Of a stretch of 64,000 nt of DNA, positions 25,038 through 35,059 are shown piece by piece. The notes below the pieces were generated by a model. That model was not told the DNA's origin. It was given only the letters and a program-made list of their open reading frames with translations, and searched no databases. Positions within the stretch are counted from its first letter, which is position 1; the number at the start of each line of letters is the position of its first letter. The translations under genes were made by a program, and so were the position numbers. Source of the DNA: Ferruginibacter paludis (lineage in GTDB: Bacteria; Bacteroidota; Bacteroidia; Chitinophagales; Chitinophagaceae); the NCBI RefSeq assembly GCF_030409685.1, contig NZ_JAUFQJ010000008.1, forward strand, positions 480,190 to 544,189, written 5' to 3'.

Positions 25038-26618
25038 TTATTCCTCTCCCGGCTGCTTCAATTTCCAGCCTGTTTTTGCTTTTTCAACCTCTACCATTTT
25101 CTTTACATCCGCCAATAATTTTTTTGCATCGTACACAATGCCGTCTTTAATGGTATACTTGATTCCGCCTGCCCTTACTACTTTATTATCAGCTGTAACC
25201 TTAATGGTTCCTGTGCCATACAGCACCTGTAAATTTTCCAGTGGGTTCACATCAATGATCACCATGTCGGCCAGTTTGCCCACTTCTACTGAGCCTAAAT
25301 CTTTTTCTGCACCCAGTGCCTGTGCTGCATACAAGGTGGCAGAACGAACTACTTCCAAAGGATGAAACCCTGCTTCACGCAGCATCTCCAGCTCCCTGAT
25401 ATAACCAAAGCCATAGGTTTCATAAATGAAGCCATCATCGCTTCCGGCAGTAACCCTGCCGCCACGGTTTTTATATTCATTTACAAAAGTCATCCACAGA
25501 CGATAGTTTTCTTTCCAGGCAATTTCATCTTCTGTTCCCCAATGCAGCCAGAAAGAACCATGCGATTCCCGGCTGGGTTCATAAAATTTCCATAAGGAAG
25601 GCAGGGTATAATTGTCGTGCCACTCCAGTCTTCTTGCACGCTGCAAATCCCGGGTAGCATCGTAAATATTAAACGTTGGGTCCAATGTAAAATCAAGTGC
25701 AATCAATTCATTCATCACCTTGTTCCATTTATCACTGAAAGGTGGTGCTGCCTGTTTCCATAGCCTGCCAGCTTCCCCAAAGCGATCGGCTTCATTGGCG
25801 TAATTATAATTGAGCGAATAGTTCTGGATCGTTTTATCATCAAACATCGCTTCGGGCAAACCATACCAGTGTTCCATTGACGTTAAGCCTGCCCGTGCAG
25901 AGTTCAGCACATTCCAACGAGCCACATCCATTTGTGCATGGTGACAGGCGCTGCGCAAACCCAGTCTTTTATTTTCCCTTAATGCGGCATCCATTATTTG
26001 CGGTGCGGCGCCAAAAAACTTTACGCCATCTGCTCCTTTTTTTTGATTTTCTCTTACCCAGGTGATAGCCTGCTCCGGGGTACTGATGGGCTGTTTGGCT
26101 CCCTGTCCAAAAAAGGAGTAGGCATAAATACGGGGCGCTGTAATTTTATTTTCAGCGCTTAATTTTTTTTCATCCAGCACCCATTCAAGACCGTTGCCAC
26201 TTCCCGGTTCCCGAATGGTGGTAATGCCATGGGCCATCCATAATTTAAACACATATTCAGCAGGCGTGCCCTGTTCTGTACCACCAATATGTCCATGCAT
26301 ATCAATAAAGCCGGGTAGCAAATACATACCTTCTGCCTGTATCTCTTTACCACCTTCTTTCAGTTGCGGACGGCGTTTTGGATCGATGGAAACGCCCGGT
26401 GCGCCTACATTCGCGACGTTTACAATGCGGTTGTTCTCCACAACGATATCGACCGGGCCGATGGGTGGTGCGCCCGTGCTGTTGATTAAGGTAACGCCGC
26501 GGATAATCAGTTGCGGCCATGGCCCCTCACCATCTTTCACCAAAGGTGCCTTGGCTATTTGTGCAGTTACCGCATTAAAAATTATTGCTGAAAAAATAAG
26601 CAGAATGGTTGAACGCAT
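25038..26618 (-). CDS. Exported amidohydrolase, imidazolonepropionase-like
   Basis: A protein of 526 residues with a signal peptide (ILLIFSAIIFNAVTAQ). The amidohydrolase fold has the metal-binding HxH in FIDMHGHIGG (~106-115), later His residues in SACHHAQMD and SMEHWYG, and the Asp in TAGSDDGF. The C-terminal composite domain is marked by GSVEVGKLADMVIIDVNPLE. Family members hydrolyse C-N bonds in cyclic or linear amides and some act as prolidase-like or beta-aspartyl enzymes; the substrate is open. It acts in the periplasm and is probably co-transcribed with the membrane protein 23 bp downstream. Confidence 0.9.
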   Translation of the reverse strand: MRSTILLIFSAIIFNAVTAQIAKAPLVKDGEGPWPQLIIRGVTLINSTGAPPIGPVDIVVENNRIVNVANVGAPGVSIDPKRRPQLKEGGKEIQAEGMYLLPGFIDMHGHIGGTEQGTPAEYVFKLWMAHGITTIREPGSGNGLEWVLDEKKLSAENKITAPRIYAYSFFGQGAKQPISTPEQAITWVRENQKKGADGVKFFGAAPQIMDAALRENKRLGLRSACHHAQMDVARWNVLNSARAGLTSMEHWYGLPEAMFDDKTIQNYSLNYNYANEADRFGEAGRLWKQAAPPFSDKWNKVMNELIALDFTLDPTFNIYDATRDLQRARRLEWHDNYTLPSLWKFYEPSRESHGSFWLHWGTEDEIAWKENYRLWMTFVNEYKNRGGRVTAGSDDGFIYETYGFGYIRELEMLREAGFHPLEVVRSATLYAAQALGAEKDLGSVEVGKLADMVIIDVNPLENLQVLYGTGTIKVTADNKVVRAGGIKYTIKDGIVYDAKKLLADVKKMVEVEKAKTGWKLKQPGEE

Positions 26619-26813
26619 AAGGAGTAGTTGAATACGTAATTTACAAAGTTTTGTTTAGCGAAAACTAAATTGCGTATACACGGCCCACGATAGTTCTTAA
26701 GTGTCTACATTTTGAAGTAGCGTGTTTTAATAATGTTTGAGGGAAATGATGATGTGTGAGTTTTGAAATTTAGATCTGCTGATTGGTAAGAGCTGCCAGC
26801 ATAACCTGATATT

Positions 26814-27326
26814 TTAAAGTGTAGCGCCAGTCTGGAAACTTAATCGATAAGGTCGCCAACCGCCAGGAGGATCCCATTCACATGAACAATAAATAATATT
26901 GTTTTCAAAAGAATTAATTATGACTCCGTCTATCGCAATTGACTCTGACTTCCATTTAACTTCTCCGTCCAATGAAAGACATGTAACATCACCGGCAGAA
27001 CAAACAAATATTTTATCGTCGTATATTCTAAAGTTGCCAAAATATCCATCTAATGAAATTATAGTTTGTTTTCTCGTGTTTAAATTAAACATCACAAAAA
27101 TATCGTCCCATCCAATAAGTGCGATATCATTGAATATTTGAGTATTTTTAAAAGGAGATGAATTTCCAGGAGTAATTTTTAAATTCAGTATGGGTTCATT
27201 GTTTCTTTTCTCTTTAATGAGAACGAAAATTGATTCCGTCGAATTTTCGTCTGGTAAAGGTTGTATTACCGCAGTCTCGACGGACGTGTTTTCGTCATTT
27301 CTAAATGTTGAAAAGTAATTTGGCAT
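26814..27326 (-). CDS. Small AT-rich protein with propeller-like blades, unknown function
   Basis: A protein of 170 residues without a signal peptide. Strand-rich segments resemble two or three PQQ-like blades (FNLNTRKQTIISLDGYFGNF; DKIFVCSAGDVTCLSLDGEV, then KWKS). It ends with the block CEWDPPGGWRPYRLSFQTG, a pattern seen in small hypothetical proteins of scattered occurrence. Function is unknown. The AT-rich composition and the similar small TPR gene next to it (130-bp gap) suggest a recently gained pair. A toxin-immunity role is possible but unsupported. Confidence 0.65.
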   Translation of the reverse strand: MPNYFSTFRNDENTSVETAVIQPLPDENSTESIFVLIKEKRNNEPILNLKITPGNSSPFKNTQIFNDIALIGWDDIFVMFNLNTRKQTIISLDGYFGNFRIYDDKIFVCSAGDVTCLSLDGEVKWKSESIAIDGVIINSFENNIIYCSCEWDPPGGWRPYRLSFQTGATL

Positions 27327-27456
27327 TATAAGATTTTGGATAACATTTTATTTACGAATTTGTACAAAGTTTTTTTTACTCCTCGACTATTGCGATTATA
27401 ATAAGCATGTCCGCAATCTATTTTATTGAGGAAGCCTGATAAAGATGCATTATAAT

Positions 27457-27885
27457 TTACCACTGCGACATCCGCTCTATCCCTTTCTTAATTCCGCTAA
27501 TTATCATATTACCATACCCATCGTCTGGCAGCTTATTAGAAGATAATAACGCTAATTGATAGTTTTCTTTCGCTTTGTCAAAATCCCCTAAATCTTCATA
27601 ACATTTTGCGATGTTGAGGTAAAGAGAGGGATAGTTTGCCTGCATTGTTTCATCCTCTATTTTCAATGCCGCTTGTAAAGCAATTTTGTCCCACTTCAAT
27701 TTGTCCGCAACAGTTTTTTGATGTCTTGCAATATAATGAGCGGAAATAAATTTTTCAAAGTCATTCGCAGCTTCTTGCCAGGCCAGCAGGAATAGTTTAT
27801 GGGCTTCTTCTGTTTCACCGTTTCCTTCCAGTTCCATGCCTTGTGCGCAAAGCTTAACAATGCTGTTATCAGGATCAAAATTCAT
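27457..27885 (-). CDS. Small TPR-repeat protein
   Basis: A protein of 142 residues, cytosolic, with about three helix-turn-helix TPR units: residues ~10-43 (AQGMELEGNGETEEAHKLFL), ~62-95 and ~87-120 (LYLNIAKCYEDLGDFDKAKE, followed by NYQLA). TPR proteins of this size act as binding adaptors; there is no catalytic motif. Similar sequences exist as orphan genes in Bacteroidota and Bacillota. The preceding spacer shows no strong promoter. Confidence 0.72.
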   Translation of the reverse strand: MNFDPDNSIVKLCAQGMELEGNGETEEAHKLFLLAWQEAANDFEKFISAHYIARHQKTVADKLKWDKIALQAALKIEDETMQANYPSLYLNIAKCYEDLGDFDKAKENYQLALLSSNKLPDDGYGNMIISGIKKGIERMSQW

Positions 27886-28025
27886 TCCTTCTCATTTTTT
27901 AATTCAACATAATATGCATTTTTATCTCCATGCACTTTACAAACGGAGCACAGTCAGAATCAACTTAAAACATCGGCAAGTCAAAAGCACTCAGCCATAA
28001 AAAATCAGCCATCAGACATCCCTCT

Positions 28026-31000
28026 TTACTGCTCAAACCGTAACCAATCCAGTGCAAACATATCATGGTTGGGCTCTGTATCTTTTTTAAATACAAAGTA
28101 CAAATCATGTATCCCGCCGGGATCATTAACAGTGGCGCTTACCTGTTTAAACTTGTTCCAGCCGCCGGTTTGCTGGTAATTCAATGTGCTGACTACAGCG
28201 CCTTTTATGGAATCAATATGCACTTCAAGGGTTGCGTCAATCTTTTCAGAGGAATAATAATAGGCTATGTTTTTGATGCCTTTCAGATCAATGCCTTTTA
28301 GTACGAAATAAGATTTGTTGTGAATGCTGCCGAGCATTTTATCACCCCGCTGCATGCGGTTGATTACATCCGCATCTTCTGCCTGTATGGTGGGCTGCCT
28401 TAGCACGAGTTGTTTGCTGGTTGTTAATGGCACAACGCCACTGCCGCCATCTGTGTAAGCTGCAGTCAATGCCCAGGTACCGCCTGTTACACCTGCGGGT
28501 TGCTTCAACATGGCAGTGCCCGTTGCAGGCAGGCTGTCCTGCGTTTTTTGCTGCGCCAGGGAGAGAATATATTTTACAATGATAGTGGCATTGTCTTTAC
28601 TTAACTGAGGGTGTGCATTCATATAGTGATCGTTTCCCCATACGCCGGCCCCACCTGTAATGATCTTACCGGCAAGCCTTGCTATCTCCCCTGGTTTGTT
28701 GCTATATTTTGCTGCTATAGCTGTAAATGCCGGTCCAACAACGGTATGATCTACCGTATGGCAAGCCTTACAATCGGCGGAAGCTATCAACGCTTTACCC
28801 GGCATTACCCAGGTACCCTTACCCTGCACGGTTTTAAATGATCCCTGCTCTTTGGGTATATAATCCAGTTTAACATGAATGCGCCCCGGATCGATCGTTG
28901 CATCTTCTTTATCTTTTACTTCCGCTGCATAACCCAGTGTGGCATCACCAAAATAAAACGAACTGTTGCCCGTGGTGTTGATGGCTACTTCCGGTACCGT
29001 GTTGCCTGCTTTTATTTCCAACGTGTCAACTGAACTTAGTCCGGAGGGATCAGTTACTTTTAACGATACTTTATACACGCCTTTATTGCTGAAAGTATAG
29101 GTTGGGTTGGCCTCTGTTGAACCTGCTTTATTGCCTTCGAATGTCCATTCATATTTCAGCTGATCGTCTTCATCATAATCATAACTATTGCTGCTGCTAA
29201 AATCAACTTTTAACGGAGCAATGCCAATGCTATCCTTCACGCTGATCTTTGCCACAGGTGCACGGTTGCCCGCATTGTAATCGATACGCACCAATCTTGC
29301 GTCATCATTGTCTGCGCCGTATACAGCACCATATTCCAGCACATACATAATACCTTCCGGCGTGATGTCCATATCAATAGGTCTTCTGAAATCGCCTGTC
29401 AGCGGCATAAATGCTTCCATGCGTTTATAATTTTCATTCTCGTCAAAACGCAATGCGAATACCCAGTTGCGCATCCAGTCCATTACAAACAAACTGTTAT
29501 CATAATAGTCCGGTATGCTGTTTTTCTTTGCAAGACTTTTATTGTAATGATAGAAGTATCCTGCAATGGCCGCCCTGCCCCCTTCGCCCAGGTCCGGAAA
29601 CTCGGGTGAGACCGGGTAAGGATACCAGACCATTGCTTTAGTGGGTGCCGGCAATTTTTTGATACCTGTATTGTTGGGAGAATTGTTTTCCGGTCCATTG
29701 ATATCAAAAGACTGGCCGATGGCGTGAGTAGCAAAATCAGAATCATGATAGGCTTTGCTGTCGCCTACAAAATAAGGCCAGCCAAAGTTGCCTGCTTTTT
29801 TTGCCTGGTTAAATTCATCATACCCACGCGGATCATATTTGGAATCCTCGCCCGCATCCGGACCAACCTCGCCCCAATACAAAGTTGACGTAGCCTGGTT
29901 AACCGTTATCCGGTAAGGGTTACGACAGCCCATTGTATAAATCTCGGGCCTTGTGCCTGCTGTGCCTTTTGCAAATAAGTTACCATCCGGTATGGTGTAA
30001 GATCCATCTGCTTCCGGGTGAATGCGGATTACTTTACCCCGCAGATCATTGGTGTTGCCGGCAGAACGTTGCGCATCAAATGTAAGCCTGCCTGGTCTTT
30101 CATCCAGCGGCGCATAGCCATTCGATTCAAAAGGCACCGTGTTATCACCGGTGGAGATGAACAGGTTGTTGTTTTTATCCCATGCAAGTGAACCGCCTGT
30201 ATGAGCGCTTACTTCGGGGTCAATCGGCACCTGTATGATTACTTTTTCAGAAGCCAGGTCAATAGAATCTTCCTTGATCATTTTAAACCGGGAAATATTC
30301 TGGTGTGTGGGTGTGGGCAATGAATCCGGTGAATAGAAAAAATAAACATATTTGTTGGCGGCAAAATCAGGATCAATCGTCATACCCAGCAAGCCATTGC
30401 CAAAAGCCTTTTTGGTATCGGGCAATACTTTGAATTTATGAATGAGTTTGGTGATATTGTCCGCCGGTTTGTATGCATAAAAACTGCCGGAGCGTTCAAC
30501 GATATATACTACGCCGGTTGGTGTAACGGCAATTTCCATCGGCTCATTCAAATCGTTGGTGAGGACCGTTTTTGTAAAGCGATTTTCTTCCGGTGTTTTG
30601 GTTGCATAGGCTTTTGAATAATCCAGTTTGGCAGAATCGGCACCCATAGCGTATTGTATTCCGTTTGCCAGATGTTGCAGAAACAACGGCTCGCTATAGC
30701 TTTCAGTGGTATGCCCGCCACCGGTATAAAATGCACGCCCGCCATCAAAATTATGGTACCAGGCAATGGGATGATCTTTACCGTTCTCGCCACCTTCATA
30801 CGTGTCTTCATCCAGTGTAGCTACTACCTTCAGGTCAGCATTGATATTTTTATAATTGTACCATTCATCGGTACGTTCCCATTTTGCAGGCAGGCCTTTG
30901 GTGGCTATAAAGCCGGTGTCCGTAACATTCACGGTAGCTTTTCTTACATTCGGGTTGCCGGGGTGACTTTTAAAATAAGCACCCACCAGTTTATTATACC

Positions 31001-31373
31001 AGGCCCAGTTGTATTCCGCATCTGCTGCTGCATGTACACCCATAAAACCTCCACCAGCCTGTATATAACGCTGCAATGCTACCTGCTCATCACTGTTAAG
31101 AATGTTGCCGGTTGTGCTTAAAAAAATAACAGCTTTGTATTGCTTAAGGTCAGCATCTGTAAATATTTTTGAACTGGAATCTACGTCCACACCAAAATTA
31201 TTATCCTTGCCCATTTTTTGTATGGCGGCAATGCCTGCAGGAATGGATTCATGGTGATAGCCTTTTGTTTTGGTAAACAATAAAACTTTACGGGCGTTGG
31301 AATCTTTGGTACTACAGCTGTTAAAGAACAACACTACAGCAACAAGTGAAAGGCAACTGGCAAGCTTTTTCAT
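28026..31373 (-). CDS. Five-domain lipoprotein: ThuA, PQQ-type sugar dehydrogenase, PKD, cytochrome c, CBM6-like
   Basis: A protein of 1115 residues with a lipoprotein signal (LSLVAVVLFFNSC). Domains in order: ThuA glutamine-amidotransferase-like fold (~27-245; VLLFTKTKGYHHESI, GGFMGVHAAADAEYNW); a soluble glucose-dehydrogenase-like propeller (~262-700; EPMEIAVTPTGVVYIVER, IYTMGCRNPYRI); a PKD domain (~704-790; DFSSSNSYDYDEDDQLKYEW); a class I cytochrome c with heme motif CKACH (~866-870) and a later Met-containing NDHYMNAHPQLS; and a C-terminal beta-sandwich resembling CBM6 (~985-1115; IQAEDADVINRM, FALDWLRFEQ). It likely oxidises a sugar at the cell surface and passes electrons to its own heme. 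The ThuA role is unsettled. Related fusions occur in Bacteroidota. It is transcribed alone. Confidence 0.92.
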   Translation of the reverse strand: MKKLASCLSLVAVVLFFNSCSTKDSNARKVLLFTKTKGYHHESIPAGIAAIQKMGKDNNFGVDVDSSSKIFTDADLKQYKAVIFLSTTGNILNSDEQVALQRYIQAGGGFMGVHAAADAEYNWAWYNKLVGAYFKSHPGNPNVRKATVNVTDTGFIATKGLPAKWERTDEWYNYKNINADLKVVATLDEDTYEGGENGKDHPIAWYHNFDGGRAFYTGGGHTTESYSEPLFLQHLANGIQYAMGADSAKLDYSKAYATKTPEENRFTKTVLTNDLNEPMEIAVTPTGVVYIVERSGSFYAYKPADNITKLIHKFKVLPDTKKAFGNGLLGMTIDPDFAANKYVYFFYSPDSLPTPTHQNISRFKMIKEDSIDLASEKVIIQVPIDPEVSAHTGGSLAWDKNNNLFISTGDNTVPFESNGYAPLDERPGRLTFDAQRSAGNTNDLRGKVIRIHPEADGSYTIPDGNLFAKGTAGTRPEIYTMGCRNPYRITVNQATSTLYWGEVGPDAGEDSKYDPRGYDEFNQAKKAGNFGWPYFVGDSKAYHDSDFATHAIGQSFDINGPENNSPNNTGIKKLPAPTKAMVWYPYPVSPEFPDLGEGGRAAIAGYFYHYNKSLAKKNSIPDYYDNSLFVMDWMRNWVFALRFDENENYKRMEAFMPLTGDFRRPIDMDITPEGIMYVLEYGAVYGADNDDARLVRIDYNAGNRAPVAKISVKDSIGIAPLKVDFSSSNSYDYDEDDQLKYEWTFEGNKAGSTEANPTYTFSNKGVYKVSLKVTDPSGLSSVDTLEIKAGNTVPEVAINTTGNSSFYFGDATLGYAAEVKDKEDATIDPGRIHVKLDYIPKEQGSFKTVQGKGTWVMPGKALIASADCKACHTVDHTVVGPAFTAIAAKYSNKPGEIARLAGKIITGGAGVWGNDHYMNAHPQLSKDNATIIVKYILSLAQQKTQDSLPATGTAMLKQPAGVTGGTWALTAAYTDGGSGVVPLTTSKQLVLRQPTIQAEDADVINRMQRGDKMLGSIHNKSYFVLKGIDLKGIKNIAYYYSSEKIDATLEVHIDSIKGAVVSTLNYQQTGGWNKFKQVSATVNDPGGIHDLYFVFKKDTEPNHDMFALDWLRFEQ

Positions 31374-31964
31374 CTGAATGTTTAAAGAGTAATTAATTTA
31401 CCCGAAAGATATTGTAAAATGTTTAATTGACGGTTAGGTAATTACGACTTTCAGCTTTCACTTATACGATTCTATACCGGAAGGAAACTATATTTTAAGA
31501 GCCTACATTTGGGGGATGACTGGCTTCAACAATGCGTAAAATATCTTTAGTAACTCCATTTACATCTTTAAACCTAACCAACTTCTGTCCGGACTTTCTT
31601 ATACCGATTCAACGCTTTCAACCATTCATATTCAATTGCAGAACACCGTAAAAAAGTCTTATGCCAACAGGCCGGCACATTACCCGCTGATGTATAAAAA
31701 CAGGTTGATTGAAAAAGCGAATATTGTTACAAATGGCAAAGGAGCATTTTCTGTAAATGTTGGCGCCATTGCATCAGACAACAGGAAGGACGCTGTACTA
31801 GGAATTAAAGGAGGCAGTTACCAGAAATTGCTGCGCCTGCCTTCTTTGAACACCACACCTTATAACATCACTGCATTCATCAACATTTTTTCATAGGTTT
31901 ATGCAACGAAAAAAATAAAGTATCGCACCGCCGTAATGATAATAAAACCAATTAACGAAAACAT
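31374..31964. other. Gap with a decayed gene remnant
   Basis: The left ~60 bp are the promoter region of the minus-strand five-domain lipoprotein gene. Bases 31438-31896 hold the remnant described separately. The last ~65 bp lead into the oxidoreductase gene and contain no clear promoter boxes. Confidence 0.5.
31438..31896 (+). pseudogene. Possible macroglobulin-like (MG2-type) gene remnant
   Basis: One frame is open from 31438 to 31896 apart from a single TAA at 31537-31539, with no ATG start in a sensible place. The first part reads SIPEGNYILRAYIWGMTGFN, resembling the PxGxYxLRAYTxWMxNF segment of large Bacteroidota macroglobulin/carboxypeptidase-like envelope proteins. After the stop comes NIFSNSIYIFKP, and later ANIVTNGKGAFSVNVGAIAS. 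This looks like an internal piece of a lost gene; the family match is from memory and weak. Confidence 0.35.
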
Positions 31965-33233
31965 ATGAAAAGAAGAAACTTTATAAAAAATGTCGCCACT
32001 GTTTCCGCCTTCTCTATTTTAAAACCATCAATTGTTTTTGGTACAAAGGCCAACTCAGCTATCCGGATAGGTATCATTGGCTGTGGAAACAGGGGTACTG
32101 CCGTCCTCTCGTCCATGATCACCAACACCAACAGCAGTGTTGTAGCCATGGCAGATATTTTTGACGACCAGTTGCAAAAAGCCATTCCGGTTTTCAATGG
32201 CCTGAACGCCGCTAAAAATGTTGCTGCAATACCGGCAGCCAATATCTACCAGGGATCAAAAGCATACCTGAAATTACTGGAGAACAAAGACGTGGATGCT
32301 GTACAAATCTCTACCCCAGCCTACAGCCATGTAGGCTTTCTGGAAGCGGCGGTTATGGCAGGAAAACATGTGTATTGCGAAAAACCCGTGGCACCCGATG
32401 TAGCCGGATGCAGAAGGGCCATTCAGCTGGGCGAAAAATTAAACGGCAAACAAAGCGTGGTCATTGGTTTCCAGATCCGACATGCAAGTGCGTATGCAGA
32501 AATGGTCAACAGGATACAGCGGGGTGATATTGGAGAACTGATTACCGTGCAGCTATATTATCTTTCCTCTTCTGTACCTATCATTACACGCAACAATGTA
32601 TCCGATGATGAAATACGCATCCGCAATCATTTTTATTTCAATGCAATGTCTGGCGGCATATTGTTAGACCAGGGCATTCACATACTGGATATTTGCAACT
32701 GGGCATTACAGGGACTTCCTTTAAATGCCATCGGCAGGGGCAACACAAGGGCCCGTACCGAAATAGGTGATACCTACAGTAATTACCAGGTAGTGTATCA
32801 ATATCCTAACAATGTAAATGTCAGCATCCATACCACACAACTAGGCCACCAGTTTGGCGATGTTTGCTGCAGGTTTGTTGGCACCAACGGCATTGCAGAA
32901 GCGCATTACAGTGGCGGTGTATTTATCAACGGAGATAACAAGTGGGACTCCGGCATCGCAAGAAGTGAAAGTGCAATAACACCGCAGCAGCAGGCTGCCG
33001 GCGTATTTCTGTCTTCGCTGCATGATGCGGATGCCAATAAAGAAAAGGCCTTTATCAGCAGTATCGAAACGGGCAATTACCTCAATGGAATACGGTCAGG
33101 TGCAGAGTCTACCTTAACTGCTATATTGGGCAGGGAAGCTGCTATTAAACAACAAACAAAAACATGGGACGAAGTATATCGCTCCAATCAAAAGATTGAT
33201 CCCAAACTGAATTTGGCACAGTTTGATAAATAG
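31965..33233 (+). CDS. Tat-exported Gfo/Idh/MocA oxidoreductase
   Basis: A protein of 422 residues. The N-terminus MKRRNFIKNVATVSAFSILK has a twin-arginine motif and hydrophobic core, so export in folded form with bound NAD is likely. The Rossmann motif is IGIIGCGNRGTAV (~34-46) and the hallmark is YCEKPVAPD (~129-137). The C-terminal part contains GGILLDQGIHILDICNWAL, similar to enzymes grouped with GH109-like and secreted Gfo/Idh proteins of Bacteroidota. Some of these remove sugars by an NAD-dependent redox mechanism. It is only distantly related to the oxidoreductase at 4701. Convergent with the amidohydrolase gene that follows. Confidence 0.9.
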   Translation: MKRRNFIKNVATVSAFSILKPSIVFGTKANSAIRIGIIGCGNRGTAVLSSMITNTNSSVVAMADIFDDQLQKAIPVFNGLNAAKNVAAIPAANIYQGSKAYLKLLENKDVDAVQISTPAYSHVGFLEAAVMAGKHVYCEKPVAPDVAGCRRAIQLGEKLNGKQSVVIGFQIRHASAYAEMVNRIQRGDIGELITVQLYYLSSSVPIITRNNVSDDEIRIRNHFYFNAMSGGILLDQGIHILDICNWALQGLPLNAIGRGNTRARTEIGDTYSNYQVVYQYPNNVNVSIHTTQLGHQFGDVCCRFVGTNGIAEAHYSGGVFINGDNKWDSGIARSESAITPQQQAAGVFLSSLHDADANKEKAFISSIETGNYLNGIRSGAESTLTAILGREAAIKQQTKTWDEVYRSNQKIDPKLNLAQFDK

Positions 33234-33276
33234 CAACCGGCAGCCATTGGCAGAAACACTGCAGTAGATTGAAATA

Positions 33277-34275
33277 CTATTTATACTTCCGCTCATCAAG
33301 CCTGAAAAAACGTACCGCATTATTAAAAAAAATGTCCCGTTTTTGATCGAAAGACAAATAGTCTGCATTTTCAATTACACCAATGGAAGTTTCCAGCAGC
33401 TTTGGCCATACCATCAGGTCAGTTCCATACATGATCCTTTTTCCGAAACCAGCCTGCACCAGCCGTTTGATATAATCGTTCACTTCTGCCAAAGGATAAC
33501 TCCATATCATACCTGCTACATCAACATATACATAAGCGTTGGCGCCCATTAAAGCAATCATCTCATCAATCATCGGGTAACCGGCATGCATTACCCATAC
33601 TTTCAATTTAGGATGGCGCGCCAGCAGGTCTTCCAGCAGCAACGGATTACCCATAGATGCCCTGTATTTTGGAGAAGTAATATTCGCCATGCCATTACCG
33701 CCGGTACCCAGGTGTATCCCAACCGGGATATTTAATTTTTCAGCGGCAGCAAAATAACCATCCAGTGAAGTATCGCTGGGCGACATGCCTCCATACTGCG
33801 GAGCCACTTCGCCCATCACTTTATAAAAACCAGCCGACAAAGAATCCGTAAAAGCCACCACCGTCATGTCTTTAGATGAACTGATGCCAATGCTTGGAAT
33901 CACCCTGCCTGGTGCAGCTGCTTTTTGCCAGTTGCGGATAACTGCTGCATCGCCACTTGCAATAATGGTCATGTTCAGCCGGTTCATGGTGGCAACTAAT
34001 GCATCCTGAAATTCCTTATCGCTTTTTGCAGCTTTGAGTGGTTGAGCGCAATCCGTATTTATAAAAGCTGGTGCTGGCTGGTTGGGGTCTCCACCGGGCA
34101 TATTACTTAAAAACCATGGACACATATCCGCAGCAAAGGCCGGATTCACTTTCATTGCATGTACATGCACATCAATAATGGGAAGATGCTTTTTTAATGA
34201 ATCCTGGCAATAACTATAAGAACCAATCAGCAGGAGCAACACAAGGCATGGTAGTGTCAATAATCGTTTCAACAT
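33277..34275 (-). CDS. Exported amidohydrolase (amidohydro_2-like)
   Basis: A protein of 332 residues with a signal peptide (LPCLVLLLLIGSYSYCQ). The TIM-barrel metal enzyme shows HxH in PIIDVHVHAM (~33-42), an HLGTGGNG segment (~193-200), VWVMHAGYPMIDE (~229-241) and a final Asp in MYGTDLMVWPK. This arrangement fits the amidohydrolase_2 group (lactonases, decarboxylases and related hydrolases). The substrate is unknown; location is periplasmic. Convergent with the Tat-exported oxidoreductase. Confidence 0.88.
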   Translation of the reverse strand: MLKRLLTLPCLVLLLLIGSYSYCQDSLKKHLPIIDVHVHAMKVNPAFAADMCPWFLSNMPGGDPNQPAPAFINTDCAQPLKAAKSDKEFQDALVATMNRLNMTIIASGDAAVIRNWQKAAAPGRVIPSIGISSSKDMTVVAFTDSLSAGFYKVMGEVAPQYGGMSPSDTSLDGYFAAAEKLNIPVGIHLGTGGNGMANITSPKYRASMGNPLLLEDLLARHPKLKVWVMHAGYPMIDEMIALMGANAYVYVDVAGMIWSYPLAEVNDYIKRLVQAGFGKRIMYGTDLMVWPKLLETSIGVIENADYLSFDQKRDIFFNNAVRFFRLDERKYK

Positions 34276-34422
34276 ACTTTTTTATTTACAGCGTTTGGTT
34301 TTGAGTGTATGGTATAAAGATAATTTCTTTTTATGCAGTAAATTGTAAGTGCTGATCTTTCATTTCGGGCAGTGCATCCTGCATGCTTGTTCTTTTAGTC
34401 TGGCCGCTGCGGTGGTTGGGTA

Positions 34423-34908
34423 CTATGAGATAAGTTCCTCTACAAATTTTTCAGGATCATTTGGAGTGAAAATAATGTTTTTGTTATCGATGGTTTTAAC
34501 TAAAACAGGCTTGTCTCTCCGGGTTGCATACCAGGTCATACGGCCTAAAGAAAAGTTTGCAAAATTCCCATAGTATCCAAATAAACCGCCAACGCCAAAT
34601 GTTCTTATTGTACCCCTTATTTTATCTTTCTCTAATAATGCCACACTTTTTATATCGCCTCTTTTTATATGAACATTCAAAAGTGGCCTGCCAACAATTA
34701 GTTCATCCTTTGTTACAACATAGTTAACAGGTCTAAATGCAAATGCCAGTAAATAGATAAGAAGGCAGGTAATCGCAGTATAAAATGGAGCTGCATGGCC
34801 TGCGTCTTTGATTATAGAATATTGACCAATAATGATACCTGCGAAAAGAATGGTCACTCCTATTGTTATACCCTTGGCCAGGTTATCCAATGACGTTTTG
34901 TAAATCAT
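34423..34908 (-). CDS. Membrane protein with bacterial PH-like domain
   Basis: A protein of 161 residues. Two membrane helices at ~11-30 (GITIGVTILFAGIIIGQYSI) and ~40-60 are followed by a PH-like beta domain (~62-160): NYVVTKDELIVGRPLLNVHI, KRGDIKSVALLEKDKIRG and a final helix DPEKFVEEL. Bacterial PH proteins are probably membrane-associated scaffolds; no enzyme function is known. It is divergent from another gene encoding two such domains, sharing a 150-bp upstream region. Confidence 0.78.
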   Translation of the reverse strand: MIYKTSLDNLAKGITIGVTILFAGIIIGQYSIIKDAGHAAPFYTAITCLLIYLLAFAFRPVNYVVTKDELIVGRPLLNVHIKRGDIKSVALLEKDKIRGTIRTFGVGGLFGYYGNFANFSLGRMTWYATRRDKPVLVKTIDNKNIIFTPNDPEKFVEELIS

Positions 34909-35059
34909 ACGAGCATTTTATAGCTAAGCGAAATAGTGTTTTCCAATTCAAAAATAGGCAAAACTAGTTGGCAATACTAATTTGTTACCTGCCGGAGTCG
35001 CACCAGTAAAAGAAAAAATTTTCTGTTACACCAAACACCAATCTTCTTTATTTTTGGCT

